DNA of 64,000 nucleotides from Ceratorhiza oryzae-sativae (taxonomy: Eukaryota; Basidiomycota; Agaricomycetes; Cantharellales; Ceratobasidiaceae): contig JARWMV010000011.1 of assembly GCA_030998015.1 (NCBI GenBank), positions 1 through 64,000 on the forward strand, read 5' to 3'. This document shows, in pieces, positions 1 to 10,840 of this stretch. How positions within the stretch are numbered: the first letter of the stretch is position 1; every line of letters begins with the position of its first letter. The translations under genes and the position numbers were made by a program. The notes under the pieces were generated by a model. It searched no databases. It was not told the origin of the DNA and saw only the letters and a program-made list of their open reading frames with translations.

Positions 1-499
1 TGCTTGACATTTACTGAGGCTTTTGTTTTCAGTCAAAGTTGTCTTGGTTACCATTAATCTACAAGCTTGCACTCAACCTTCTACCAGCTCAAGCATCCTT
101 GGTACCTTCTGAGCATGTCTTTTCATCCAGCAAAATGACTTGTACACATTTCCAGAATATGATATCAGCAGCAAATGACTAGGCATTGTAGATGCTAAAG
201 CATACTCTTCAGTCCAACCCTGATGCATTGCTAGACCACAAGGAGTGTACACTTGAGCTCATGGCCCAACATGACAAAGAGTTTTCTGGGCATAGTATCA
301 TATCCATTGTCAAATAAAATCCTTTTGTGTATATATTCCATCCTAAATCTGTCATGTACATCATTGCTTTGCACTCTATGGATGGCTCCAGTCCTTCAGG
401 GGTGTATCATCTGACCAATTGTGGCCACATTATTCAGAGACAGGGTCTCCTGAATTTGGCAACTTTGGAGAATCTTGGTAAGCAGAGGAGAAGGAGAAG

Positions 500-749
500 G
501 AGAATTTCTCCTTCTCTCTCCTCAACAACCCTATGCACAAGGTCCAAGGGTCATGTGATTTAAGTGCCAGGGTCATGTGACAACTTGCTCCTTGCTCCAA
601 GTTACAATGGAGAGAATTGTAGGAGCAAGTTAGTTAACCACAGTAAGCACCAATGTCATGTGACCTTGTTTATGGTTTTTGCAACTTAGGAGGAAATGCT
701 GTGAGCTGATGGTTAATATTTGTGTGACATTATGGCTCTCTGTGCAGGT
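500..749 (-). repeat. 3' LTR remnant of an AT-rich chromovirus
   Basis: The stretch ends on the plus strand with GGTCATAACA, the same terminus as the LTRs at 8,658-9,537 and 18,573-19,143. It shares with them a series of motifs in the same order: CAAGGTCCAAGGGTCATGTGA, ACTTGCTCC, GAGCAAGTT and TGTTTATGG. It lies directly downstream of the minus-strand integrase fragment, separated by a purine-rich tract (about 750-775 on the minus strand), as expected of a 3' LTR. It is much more AT-rich than the other LTRs. The far border is not recognisable; 1-500 holds nothing I can assign. Confidence 0.6.
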
Positions 750-774
750 CATAACAATTATTGCTTCTTATCTC

Positions 775-1668
775 TTACCAAGATAACTCCTTGGGTTCTG
801 TAACCCCTTGTAACTTGAGGTACCATTTCAGTGCCTCCAATTCACTACATTGTTGCAGTGATTCCCATGTCTGGTCCCCTTTGGACCATTTAACCAGAAA
901 CCTTATGTTTCTCCCTTTGTATTTATGGTTGATAATACTATCAACCATCCATTCTGTTTTGGGGTCTTGCCCAAAGTCATAGTAATGATAAGCTTCCCTC
1001 AATGGGAATAATTTATCATTATTTGGAAAATGCAGTCTTAATAGACTGCTGTGGAATACAGTGTGTATCCTCTGTTCCTTTAATTCCTCTGGTAATTCCA
1101 GAGTGTATGTGGATGCCTCCTGATTGATCAAGAGGATGTTGTATGGCCAAATATATTTTGGGAGTGATTTTTCAGCCCTTCCCTTCAGAAGGGTCAAGTT
1201 TTTGGTTGAGAGGTAGGCCTTTGATCCTATCTCTAAGGCTGGATCATCTTCTTGACAATTCTTATTTGATTGGCTGTGCATATATATGTGGCTAGCAATG
1301 ATTGCATCAAATGCATGATTGATGTTTTCAGCTGCCTGGTCAGCTATTATTTGTACACCCCTAAATGCAGTGTTTACTTTAGGATAGCCTATTAATTTTG
1401 GCATCCATCCATAATTCAGATCAAAAGGTGCATATCCTGTACTCAAGCTGATGCTTGAGTTGATAGCAAGTTGCATTGCTGGAATCCTTTCACTCCAGTT
1501 TAACTGGTCACTATCAATCAAAGATTGAAGTATTTGGGCTACAGTTCAGTTGGCCCATTCAGTAGATCCATCTGTCTGCAGGTGGAATGCTGTAGACATC
1601 AGTAATTTGACACTGAGTAATTGGTGTAATTCTTGCCACATCATGGCAATGAATTTTGATTCTCTATT
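775..1668 (-). pseudogene. Ty3/gypsy chromovirus integrase C-terminal fragment with chromodomain
   Basis: The reading frame starts inside the integrase core at the 1,668 side, passes a core motif of the type TAFHLQTDGSTE, meets an in-frame TGA near 1,545, then stays open for 248 codons. The open part holds the integrase C-terminal region and a chromodomain near its end (motif FLVKWSKGDQTWE), which marks the chromovirus branch of Ty3/gypsy elements. Reverse transcriptase, RNase H and the first catalytic residues are absent because an LTR of another element abuts at 1,669. The TGA fits a CGA to TGA change, since family members usually have Arg or Gln there. It cannot be functional. Confidence 0.85.
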
Positions 1669-2972
1669 TGTTATGGATTACTAACATTTTATTTCATTAT
1701 AGTCTGCCCTTGCCAACTGTGATGTGATCCCTTTTTTGAACTTTATTGTAAATGAAAGAATTTGTACATGTTCCATTTATACTGCTTTGTATCTCATAAA
1801 ATAGTATGAATTCTCCTCTTTCAAACGCATATTTCATCGTGATTTTATCTTAAGAATTCAGTAAGATATGAAGGTTGGGATATTTCCACCTTCAAGGTGA
1901 TTTTGATCACCGGATCGCATCGCTTATATCTCGGCAACCGCTAACGCTATAACGGTGGTCAAGTACTCATTCGATATCTAACATTCAGGCACATCTTCTG
2001 ACCGAAATCGATCGGCGATATCGAAGCGATCTACAGCCCGACGCGGCCCGAACATTGTCGGGATCTGATTGGATCATCAAACAAGATCCACTGACTCAAG
2101 TGAGTCAGGAGAACCACCCCAATTCATCTAGATGCTTCCTTGACTCACCTTATGACTCACTGAGAGGTTAGCTCACTTCTTTATATGTATATACCATGAA
2201 TAATATATGAAACAGCCAATAGCATGTCTTCAATTGCATGCTGCCATTGATCTGCTCCCATTCTTTAAACCACTCTTCCTATACTGGGTAATGGAGTCCC
2301 CTGGTATAGCAGTACCCTCTTTGATGATCAACTTGGCATGCATGCAGTTATTTGGCTCTGGAGTACCCTTTGCAGGGTATAACAGGACCTCCTCTGGGAC
2401 CCTTCCAGACCACTCCCTCCCTCTACTCACCCAGACAGCTATGGTTTCCTTTTCTCTCTTATATCTTTCTGTGTGATTCTCTTTGTAACTAGTCTGAACC
2501 ATAAGTAGTATCAGATATAGTTATATCCTGTGTGATTCATAAGTATCTTATACACAAAGATATATAAGGATACTTCCTTGCCTGATTGAGTGTGACTTGA
2601 GTACCAACCAGTAGAACTATAAGTATCTATTGGGATTGAGGTGCAGTACATGCATTAGGCAGTACCCCATTAATTCCATAAGCAACAGCTTAATCTAGAA
2701 TTAAGATTAGTATCAGTTAGTACAAGCAGCTAGGGCTGAACTACATTTAAGCTATCTAAGGGAGCCTGACCATAGTAGTCTTGCTCTTTATAACTCTAAA
2801 TTAGTCAGTTTATATTGTGAACAATTAAGACTATATTAAGTGTTACTTGATTGCATTGAACTACATTGAGCCTTCTTACTCAAGTCTAAGAAGTATTGAG
2901 TATGATTAGGGAATACTAACCTATCTTATTTTCTTAAGATACAGAAATCTAAGTGTAACCTGACCTGTAACA
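1669..2972 (-). repeat. Solo-type LTR (copy A), minus orientation, cuts the integrase fragment
   Basis: Read on the minus strand this begins TGTTACAGGTCAGG and ends near CCATAACA, with TG..CA termini. It aligns along its whole length, in inverted orientation, with the LTR at 3,785-5,094. Shared blocks include the TATCTCGGCAACCGCT motif, the GACTCAC repeats and the CATAACA end. No 5-bp TSD is seen (CTATT on one side, GGACC on the other), so a deletion or recombination has removed one flank. Copies A and B are clearly diverged, so they are not recent. Confidence 0.8.
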
Positions 2973-3784
2973 GGACCCTCACATTTTTCATGACTAATCA
3001 ATGAATTGGCCTCTCTTTTTGACATTTTCTCCACTCTTGCTCACATTTTTGGTACCTTGACTGAAGATGAGGTGGTATATAGGGGACTCAGGGCACCAGG
3101 GTACTTTGAATGAGCACCCATATACCCTGTGTTGTATGCTGTATGACATGGACACACCAGCAACCTGAGTGGATCAAGCCTTGTGCAAGGACTACTCTGG
3201 CTGTACAGTGTGCTGGTGTGTCCATCTCACATAAGTGAAGTGGGCTTGGCAGTTCATGTCTTCCCCAACAGCTCATGCATGCATGCAGTGCCAAGGGAAC
3301 ACATGCCCAGTGTGGGCATGCATATGCCATATGCACACCTGCACTCATGACTGCCTGCCAGATCCAAGGTCCTATTAACAATCACCTGTATACACTTTAT
3401 CTGACCCCCATCCTACCCCCATCCTACAGGATTCAATCCTAGCTCATCCTAGCTAGGCCTATAACCTGTGGCAAAGCCTATTATTAGGTACTTTGTTGGT
3501 CCTTGGGCACTATCAATGAATTTGAAGATACATTATTCCCAGTACTTCTATATACACGCAAGAACCCTGATGCACTGGGTCATAGCTGGGGGAGAGGCCT
3601 CCTTTTGGGGTCAATCTGGAAAGGGGGCACTTTCTCCAGAAATAAGGTATAGGTACTGATGAGTGAATAACTATACATTACAAATACATCCATTAAGCTT
3701 CACACATTCTATCCTATCTGATAGCCTGAATTTTTCTCATATATCTGACTTTTTTTCCAGCCTCATTTCATCAGGTGGGGCTGG
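2973..3784. other. Unassigned spacer between two inverted LTRs
   Basis: About 0.8 kb with no recognisable domain on either strand. The longest open frames have the repetitive, cysteine- and histidine-rich look of translated GCATGC-rich DNA. It may be leftover internal sequence of the elements around it. I see no gene here. Confidence 0.5.
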
Positions 3785-5094
3785 TGTTATGGGTCAGGGT
3801 ACACTTGAATATCTAGAGCTTAAGCAAATGTAGATATGTTAGTATACACTAATCGTACTCAATACTTCTTAGACTAGAGTAAGAAGGCTCAAAGTAGTTG
3901 CAATGCAATCAAGTAACACTCAAGGTAGTCTTAATCTTTCACAGTGTAAACTGACTAATTTATAGGTATAAAGAGCAAGACTACTATGGTCAGGTTCCCT
4001 TAGATATCTTAAATGTAGTTCAGCCCTAGTCGCTTGGACTAACTGATACTAATCTTAATACTAGACTTTAAGTGATAGCTTATAGGATAGATGGTGGGCT
4101 GCCTAATGCATGTACTTCCTCAGCTACAGGTACTTAGATTTCCTCTAATAGCTGGTACTTAATGTCATGCTCAATCAGGCAATATTGTATCCTTATATAT
4201 CTCTGTATATAAGATACAATGAATCAGATAGTATATAACTAATATGGTACTTTATTCCTCAGTACTAGTTATATAAGAAATCACACACAGACAAGAGAAA
4301 AAGAAAGAGAAAAAGAAACCAATAACCAGCCTGGGTTGAGTAGAGGAGGGAAGGTGGTCTGGAAGGGCCTCAGAGGAGGTCCTTTTATACCCTGAGGAGG
4401 GCATTCCAGAGCCAAATAGATGCATGTATGCCAGTGCAATCATCAAAAGAGGGTACTGCTATACTTGGGATACACCCTAGCCCAGTATAGGATAAGAGAG
4501 TAAAGACAGGGTGTGGATCAAAGGCATTGATCCATCTAAGACCTGCTATTGGCTTGTAGATCATATTATCATAGTATATACATGTAATGAATGGAGGCTA
4601 CATCTCAGTGAGTCATAAAGTGAGTCAGAGAAGCTTCTGGATCAATTTGGAAGGCTCTCCTGACTCACTGCAGTCATTAGATCTTGATTGATGGTCCAGT
4701 AAGATTCTAATGATCTTTAGGCCATTCTGGCACAAGGATCCGGTGGATCGCAACGATCTTCGGGCAGCAGATACTGCCGAAGATCAGCTATCGATAGAGC
4801 ATAAGATCGCTTTGATAGCGTAAGCGGTTGCCGAGATATGAGCGGTGCGATGTTGTAATCAATATCTCCTGATAAGAGGAAATATCGCAACCTCTGTATC
4901 TCTCTGAGATCTTATTGTAAAAACATAATAAAACATGCATTGGAAAGCAGGAAATTTGTACTATTTAATGGAACAGAAAATAGTACAATTTGGGGTGCAT
5001 ACAAATTCAAGTATTTCACAATTTAATTACAGAGGCGTCACTTGAGGTTGGCAGAGCAGACTAAAATAATAGAAAATGTTAGTGATCCATAACA
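3785..5094 (+). repeat. Solo LTR (copy B) with perfect 5-bp target-site duplication
   Basis: The unit begins TGTTATGGGTCAGG and ends CCATAACA. It is flanked by GCTGG at 3,780-3,784 and by GCTGG at 5,095-5,099, so both borders are fixed by a perfect duplication. It is about 1,310 bp long and is the inverted counterpart of copy A. No internal retroelement domain adjoins it, so it is a solo LTR left by recombination between the two LTRs of a complete element. Confidence 0.88.
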
Positions 5095-6760
5095 GCTGGA
5101 GATACTGTCAAAGGGTTCATTAGCCCCTACTCTCCTCCTTCCCTGCAGACTTTCCCTTGTTTTTTTTGACCCATTCATCCAAGCCGACCCCCTGAATCAT
5201 TGTGGATGAATGATAATTCCATTTGCTGGTGAAATTGGTCTTTTTGATGAGTGGTCACATGATCTATTACCAAATCTGGGCAAGATATTACCCAAAATGG
5301 AAGATTTCCCCCAAGTAAGGAAAACTCATGCTGCAATTGACACATATATCCAACAAGTGTATTCTTGGAAAAATGATGACTTTTCTCACTTTTCATAACA
5401 ATCAAATCTCACAAATTAACTATCCATCCATCACAAGTACAGATATAAATGATGATTTTGCCATATTCAGATTCTCCTTGAAATTTGGAATTGAATGGTA
5501 TATAACATGTGATATATGCTGTCCATTTCATATAACCAAGGAGCCCATATGCTTCAACGTTGTGGGAATTGATCATGTGGTCTACGTGCACCGCACGGTA
5601 GATCACGTGACTCGACATTGACGAAACTGATTGAGCTGAAAATTTCTGGGTAGGTGCGCGGGTACCAGGGCTACTATCTCACAAAATTTCAGCGCGATTG
5701 AATCACTGGTTCTTGAGTTATTTCACTTTTTTCAAGAATTTTCACCTTATTTCCTTCCTATAACCTATCATGTAATAAGAACAAAAAAATTGGAGCATAA
5801 AAAAAGCAGTAATAGGGATGTGATCCTGTCTTGCATGGAAAACAGAACAGTGCACCAGGTGCATACTTTGTACACACACAGACTATGACTTGCTGATGTG
5901 GCAGTGCTATTGTTAGGGTCAGGCAGAGTATGACAAAGCATGCTGGGTTCCCAACAAGGTTGCATACTTTGTACACAAAAGGTACTGTGCCATGTATGGT
6001 GCCAAGAAAAAACAAAAACTCTGATACAATACTATTCCAAATCATTGTACTGTCATTGTATGATAGTATGGGCTCTCATGTGGTGTGCATACATTGTATG
6101 CAACCCAGTCAGGAGGGACAAGTAAGGGCTTAAGGTTACTCAGGGACAGTGCTTGAGGTGACTGATTACTCATAGCTCAGTGGCCAGGACACACCACAGG
6201 GTCCACTACACATAGCCATGCTGCTTGGTCAGCAGCAGGTCTCCCACTGTAGAGTGGTAAAAAGTATGCAACTCTATGCTTGCAGTGTACTTAGATACCT
6301 GGGTGCAAGTTTTATTCTGCCATTGAGGCAGTGTTATTTTACCAACATGATTGGAAAGCAAAGAGGACAGTGCTTAACAGATCAAGTGGCCATGTGGCAC
6401 AGCCAAGTGATTTGTCAGCAGCCAATGCCATGAAGCAAGGGGTAGCACCGAAATAAGCACCCACCCAAGGTCTAGGTGGGTGGGTCCACTGAGGACCTGC
6501 CAACAAGTTTTTTCAGAATTTTTGTACCATATAAATATCACTTTTATGGAACTATAAGATGTAATTACCGATTGATAACCAATTGCTAAACAAAGGTATT
6601 AATTCAACCACATGGCACACTATTGCAATACAACGGAGTAGTAATAGATTTTTACAAAGGGATGGTGAAATCTGCAGGTGCAGCTGGGGGCAGCTGCTTA
6701 AGGTATACTTGAGAGATGACAGGATGTCAGATTAAGTTTCCCCATCTTGCTGGGTGTAAA
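5095..6760. other. Intergenic region without a recognisable gene
   Basis: No domain or credible spliced gene is seen. The motif GCATACTTTGTAC occurs near 5,862 and 5,972. Part of it recurs in either orientation near 6,262 and near 22,505, on the far side of the transposase gene. A short palindrome around CACCCACCCA lies near 6,456-6,482. This may be the worn 5' flank of the transposase-like element. Confidence 0.4.
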
Positions 6761-6762
6761 AA

Positions 6763-8657
6763 TGCCTGACAAAGTTAGTAACTCTCCTGACATCCTGAGG
6801 ATTGTTGATATATGTATATCAGAGCCCTAAATACACAGCCGACACGAAGGTCCAGTGTCTGGATTGTAACGAGCTAGTTCATGTTTTGTTTTGTGGTCCT
6901 GCAGGCCTTGTTGAACATCGAGGGAAAGCTAAATGCCTGCTTGCACAAGCTAAACAGTCCAAGGCAGAGAAAGACAAGAATCAGTCAACTCTGCTTTGTT
7001 TTGGAATTTCTTCTAGTACTAGAACTTTGGACACAGCCCACAGCTTGGTCTCTTCGCTGCCAAAGCTTTCAACAGCTAATTCTACATTATCACTTAGCAG
7101 CTCTGGCATCAATCGTTTGTCTGAGGGGCAGCGTTTGTGCTCTGATGTCTTGCCCATGGATGGGCTATATGCTTCAGACACTATGCTACAGGATTCACAC
7201 TTGGTAACGCCTCCCTTGACACACACTATTGAACTTGAAGACAGCGACAAAGAGATTATAGAAATCATGCCACCACCTGTGACAGTGCTCAATAGCCCTG
7301 GTGCAAATGCTAGAACGATCCGAATGGCAGTTTCGCAGCCTTCCAACACTATAAGCACCCACACAGGTACTGTAGCCATGCATACACGCTCTCCCCACTC
7401 TTCATTCAGGTGTAGGGGTATTACGTTTAGTTTTGCAAGTGGACAGAATCCCTTTTTGCATTATCCATATGCTCTACATGCTAGTCTTGCTTTACCTTGG
7501 GGTTTTGAGGTTCATAATCAACATATGATGCTTCGTGCCAATGCTTGCACAAGTTTCTCTTCTGGCACACTAGCTCCTGGGTTGCTCACATGTGCTCCAT
7601 GCAAAGCTTTGAATGGTTCTCAAGTACTTCGGGGAATCCAAGACCGCCTGACCACTGGAGCCCATGAGAACTTGTCCTGGCACTACCTATCAATGCATTC
7701 CTTACACGAGCTCCTTCAACAAAAAGCTAATCAGATTGATAGCTTTCAATCAAACAAACTGACTCAGGCTTGTAAACTTGCATCATGTGTACAGAATCTA
7801 GATGAACACAAGAAGTTCCTGGTAGCGATAGGAGCTGATCGTAGTGTACAGAGGGTAGGGGCACTAGTTGCCATCGCAGTCAAGCATAAACTAGGAGTTA
7901 GAGGCATTATTGAATGCTTCTGGAAGGCAGCTAAGGGGCTTTATCATCCAAAAGGATACTCTGATGAGGAGAAGATGAAGAGCCTTCTATTTTACTGATT
8001 AGGAGGTGTCCAAGTTGCCAATATTGCTCATCGAACTCTTGCACTCCCAGCAACATCGACCGTACACCAATATAAACTATCCTCAATGCTCAAGGCTTCT
8101 CCACAAAAACCTACACCAAATGAGGTTGAACACAACCTCAACAAAAACTTTTGTGACCTTGCTTGTTTACTTGGCACCAAATCAGCCCCTGATTATATCC
8201 TCATGTTTGATGAGCTTAAGGTGGAGGAGCGACCCTGTTTAGATGCAGTAACTGGGAAAGTACTTGGAATATGCAGGGAACATGGAGACTGTGTCTCTTT
8301 ATCAATAGATTCAGTACGGGAGCTTGAGCAGCTAGCTACTGCTGTTGATAACAAGGAAATCCATATTGCAACTGAGGTAATGTTATACCTGAGCAATCAT
8401 GTGTTAAAGATCTAACCACCATTATTGACAGTGTACTGTTGTGGCAATTGGGCTGCTGACATCAGAAAAGTGAATGTATGCAGCACGTCCTATCATGATA
8501 TCAGGGACATGCAAGTGCGAAAAAGCAAGCAAACATACAAAGCTTATCAGCACAGCTATTCAAGTCTGTAAGCAACTTGCTCCAAAACTTGGCCTTGGAG
8601 ATCTTCTGTCTATCACGTCTGATGGTGAGGCACGCTGAGGGGAGTCAATCTCTGAAC
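6763..8657 (+). pseudogene. P-element/THAP9-like transposase gene, 5' half (split by LTR insertion)
   Basis: The best start is the ATG at 6,763, although a 1-base shift lies between it and the long frame from 6,802. Near the N-terminus a C-x2-C..H..C cluster (VQCLDCNELV) suggests a zinc finger. A low-complexity Ser/Thr stretch follows. The RNase-H-like catalytic start is at about 8,190-8,380, where MFDELKVEE followed by GKVLGICREHG resembles the LxFDEM..GYVD block of P-element and THAP9 transposases. An intron of normal size lies at about 8,377-8,431. In-frame TGA codons occur at 7,996-7,998, 8,471-8,473 and 8,636-8,638, each where relatives as I recall them have Arg, fitting CGA to TGA decay. 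Reading continues in the segment after 19,148. The family assignment is inferred from motifs. Confidence 0.65.
8653..8657. other. Target-site duplication TGAAC, left copy
   Basis: TGAAC directly precedes the left LTR, and the same five bases directly follow the right LTR at 19,144-19,148. Five bases is the usual duplication size for Ty3/gypsy elements. The duplication shows that both LTRs belong to a single insertion event. Confidence 0.9.
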
Positions 8658-9537
8658 TGTCGTGACCCTCTGGAGGCTCCCTTGTGGAGCACTTAAGTAG
8701 TGGCTGTGTTTACGGTTTGGTGCTATGCAGTATGTATTGAGCGTTCTAGTTACAGTGTTTGCTATGGTCTATGGTGGTTGACAAGATAAAGCAAGCTGAG
8801 GCGTTCAGTCTTGCTTTACTCCCCTTATATATATGTGACTGTGGTTGCTGCAGTGGCCCCTCTTTCCTAAGTGCTGTCTATAGCAGTTATAGGTTCTATA
8901 TAGTACTAGGTCTTAGGTAATTGTTTATCCTATGTTTGTGCAGCTCCGAATCTTATAGAGCTGCACAAGGTCCGAGGGTCATGTGACCTTTTTGGACTTA
9001 AGCACCCGGCGCTTAATCGCTGGATAAGCGCCGAGGTCACGTGACAACTTGCTCCTCGCTCCAGGTAACATGGGAGAGAAACGCTGGAGCAAGTTCAGGG
9101 TAACCACCAGTGCTTAATCGTTGGTAAGCGCCGAGATCACGTGACAACTCGCTCCTTGCTCCAGGTAACATGGGAGAGAAACGCTGGAGCAAGTTCAGGG
9201 TAACCACCAGTGCTTAATCGTTGGTAAGCGCCAAGATCACGTGACAACTTGCTCCTCGCTCCAGGTAACATGGGAGAGAAACGCTGGAGCAAGTTCAGGG
9301 TAACCACCGGCGCCTAATCGTTGGTAAGCGCCAAGATCATGTGCCAACTCGCTCCTCGCTCCAGGTAACATGGGAGAGAAATGCTGGAGCAAGTTCAGGG
9401 TAACCACCGGCGCTTAATCGTTGGGTAAGCGCCAAGATCACGTGATCCTGTTTATGGTTTGTTCCGCTTTGGGAAAAATGCCATAAATCTGTACAATATT
9501 CGGTTGTTAGGTTATGTCTGCTAGGCAGGTCATAACA
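8658..9537 (-). repeat. 3' LTR with expanded 100-bp tandem repeats
   Basis: On the minus strand this starts TGTTATGACC and ends near GAGGGTCA..CA. It is 880 bp, against 571 bp for the partner LTR. The surplus comes from a 100-bp tandem repeat: the marker GCTTAATCG recurs at about 9,011, 9,112, 9,212, 9,312 and 9,412, whereas the partner LTR has only two such markers. Each unit carries the E-box CACGTG (9,038, 9,138, 9,238, 9,439), mutated to CATGTG at 9,338. A minus-strand TATA-type motif lies near 8,823-8,835. Confidence 0.92.
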
Positions 9538-9554
9538 TTATCCCCCCCTTTGGA
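9538..9554 (-). other. Polypurine tract of the retrotransposon
   Basis: Directly inside the 3' LTR the minus strand reads CAAAGGGGGGATAA, followed by the LTR start TGTTATG. A G-rich purine run touching the 3' LTR is the standard primer site for plus-strand DNA synthesis. It shows that the cargo block lies inside the retrotranscribed unit. Confidence 0.8.
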
Positions 9555-9615
9555 CATGTCTTGGGGGATCTCGAGGCATGTTTCTTTTCTGGGTTCTAAA
9601 AGTTTCTAAAAGGTA

Positions 9616-9745
9616 TCTCATATATCGAGGAGGTTAAGGGCGCTGGACTCGAACCCACAACCTTCCGTTCAATGTGTAATTGCTCAGCTAGGAGATGATG
9701 AGTCAGGCTAGACCCCTTAACCTCTACGCTACATGAGATTACTTT
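9616..9745 (-). repeat. tRNA-derived (SINE-like) sequence forming a long hairpin
   Basis: On the minus strand there is a perfect pol III B-box core, GGTTCGAGTCC, preceded by AAGGTTGTG as in tRNA genes, and a possible A-box near TAGCTGAGC. The outer flanks pair with each other: ATCTCAT with ATGAGAT, and GAGGTTAAGGG with CCCTTAACCTC. The T-stem is imperfect and no convincing anticodon arm exists, so this is not a working tRNA gene. It may be a SINE head or a decayed tRNA carried with the cargo. Confidence 0.4.
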
Positions 9746-9835
9746 CTCCTTGCTTATTTCCTTGTTTAAGCTTACTTCTCGACACATGGTCTGAGAATAA
9801 AAACAGCTTATACAAAGATAATTGATTTTTATTCT

Positions 9836-10840
9836 TTAAGGAAAAACAAAAAATGGCTTCCCTCCTGAGTATACCCAGTCTACGTTTTTGGATACCCATA
9901 GGTCCCCTTCTTCCCCCTCTATGTCTGTCCAACACTTCATTATGGCCGACCGGCTATTCCCCAGGATCACTGTCGGTTGTACCTTCATTGACTTCACATG
10001 AGCATATCTGCCTGTGAAGTCTGCCTCGTACTGGCTCAGGGCTTTGAGCGAGTACTTCCCGTTTGACTGGACCATGTCATCCAGGATCCAGATGTCGGCG
10101 TCCTCCGACAGATTCCCCACGTTCCAGACGTTGCACATCTGGCTATGGGAGCCCTTGGATCGTGCATACACCGTCTTCCCAGTTCCTGTTTTGCCTTCAA
10201 TCACCAGGATGCGATGGCGCATGCCCCTCCCTCTCTTCTCAGCCTCTTCCGCGAACCATCGGTCCACCCTGTCAATGTGAGCCTGGTCTTCTGGGGCTTC
10301 CAACTCCACCAGGATTGCAGGCATGCATCCCCAGTCCTCCTTATATGTGTACTCAGCATATGCTTGTACTGAGTTCCACGTTGTCACCATCTGGAGGGGG
10401 CGCAGGCGCTTGAATGCCTGGTAGTACTCTTTTTTTGTCGCCGAGGCAACAATCTCCGCCCTGTCCTCCAGGTCCACCTCCGCCCTTGACCTTTTCCTGC
10501 CCTTTCCCTTCACCAGGATTTCCTCCAACCTTTCCGAGGTCAGGTCCCCCGCCATCAGCTCCTCTACCTCCTTGCCGTTAGCTCCGACATCCTTCCAGAG
10601 GTAGTTGAAAGCCTCCCTTGCAGGGTTGCCTCCTGGTCCATCCTTGAGGTCCTTCGGCAGGATGTTGGGGTGTTGCCCCTCGAAGTCCCAGAACCAGGTG
10701 TTCTGGGTGTTCCAGCCGCCCTTCTGCTCCTGACTGATGGAGAGGGCGTGGACATGGAGGGGCCGGGCTGGGTCATAGTTCGGTTCCTCGGGGTTGTGGC
10801 GTTCCACCACTGCCAAAGTCGCCCAATGATTTGGCCGTTG
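9836..10840 (-). CDS. Geminivirus/genomovirus-like replication-associated protein (Rep), endogenous
   Basis: At least 326 codons are open without a break. Near the N-terminus is HVHALS, matching HUH endonuclease motif II. WFWDF..HPNI follows, which resembles the geminivirus Rep sequence. Then comes YLWKD, matching motif III with the catalytic Tyr. The C-terminal half is a superfamily-3 helicase: Walker A GKTGTGKT, Walker B WILDDM and motif C VILGNS. Such Reps nick and start rolling-circle replication of circular ssDNA viruses. Motif I is not recognised. The frame stops just upstream, so the 5' part lies in another exon or is lost. Integrated Reps are known from fungal genomes, but this one lies within an LTR retrotransposon and is intact while pol is broken. 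An unrelated SF3 protein is unlikely given the joint motif order. Confidence 0.85.
   Translation of the reverse strand, partial: QRPNHWATLAVVERHNPEEPNYDPARPLHVHALSISQEQKGGWNTQNTWFWDFEGQHPNILPKDLKDGPGGNPAREAFNYLWKDVGANGKEVEELMAGDLTSERLEEILVKGKGRKRSRAEVDLEDRAEIVASATKKEYYQAFKRLRPLQMVTTWNSVQAYAEYTYKEDWGCMPAILVELEAPEDQAHIDRVDRWFAEEAEKRGRGMRHRILVIEGKTGTGKTVYARSKGSHSQMCNVWNVGNLSEDADIWILDDMVQSNGKYSLKALSQYEADFTGRYAHVKSMKVQPTVILGNSRSAIMKCWTDIEGEEGDLWVSKNVDWVYSGGKPFFVFP

Noticed and set aside
1669..2972. 5' LTR of the integrase fragment's own element
   Set aside because: The integrase-bearing element's LTR type is the one at 500-749. Copy A belongs to another family, has no primer site or gag next to it, and cuts the integrase frame.
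3088..3381. Minus-strand Cys/His-rich frame
   Set aside because: It results from repeated GCATGC-like DNA and has no homology that I recognise.
9616..9745. Functional tRNA gene
   Set aside because: The B-box is perfect, but T-stem pairing is imperfect, the A-box to B-box spacing is off and no anticodon arm can be drawn.
9836..10840. Helitron Rep/helicase
   Set aside because: The helicase is superfamily 3 (short, Walker A/B and motif C), not a PIF1-type SF1 helicase, and the HUH block is of the single-Tyr CRESS type.
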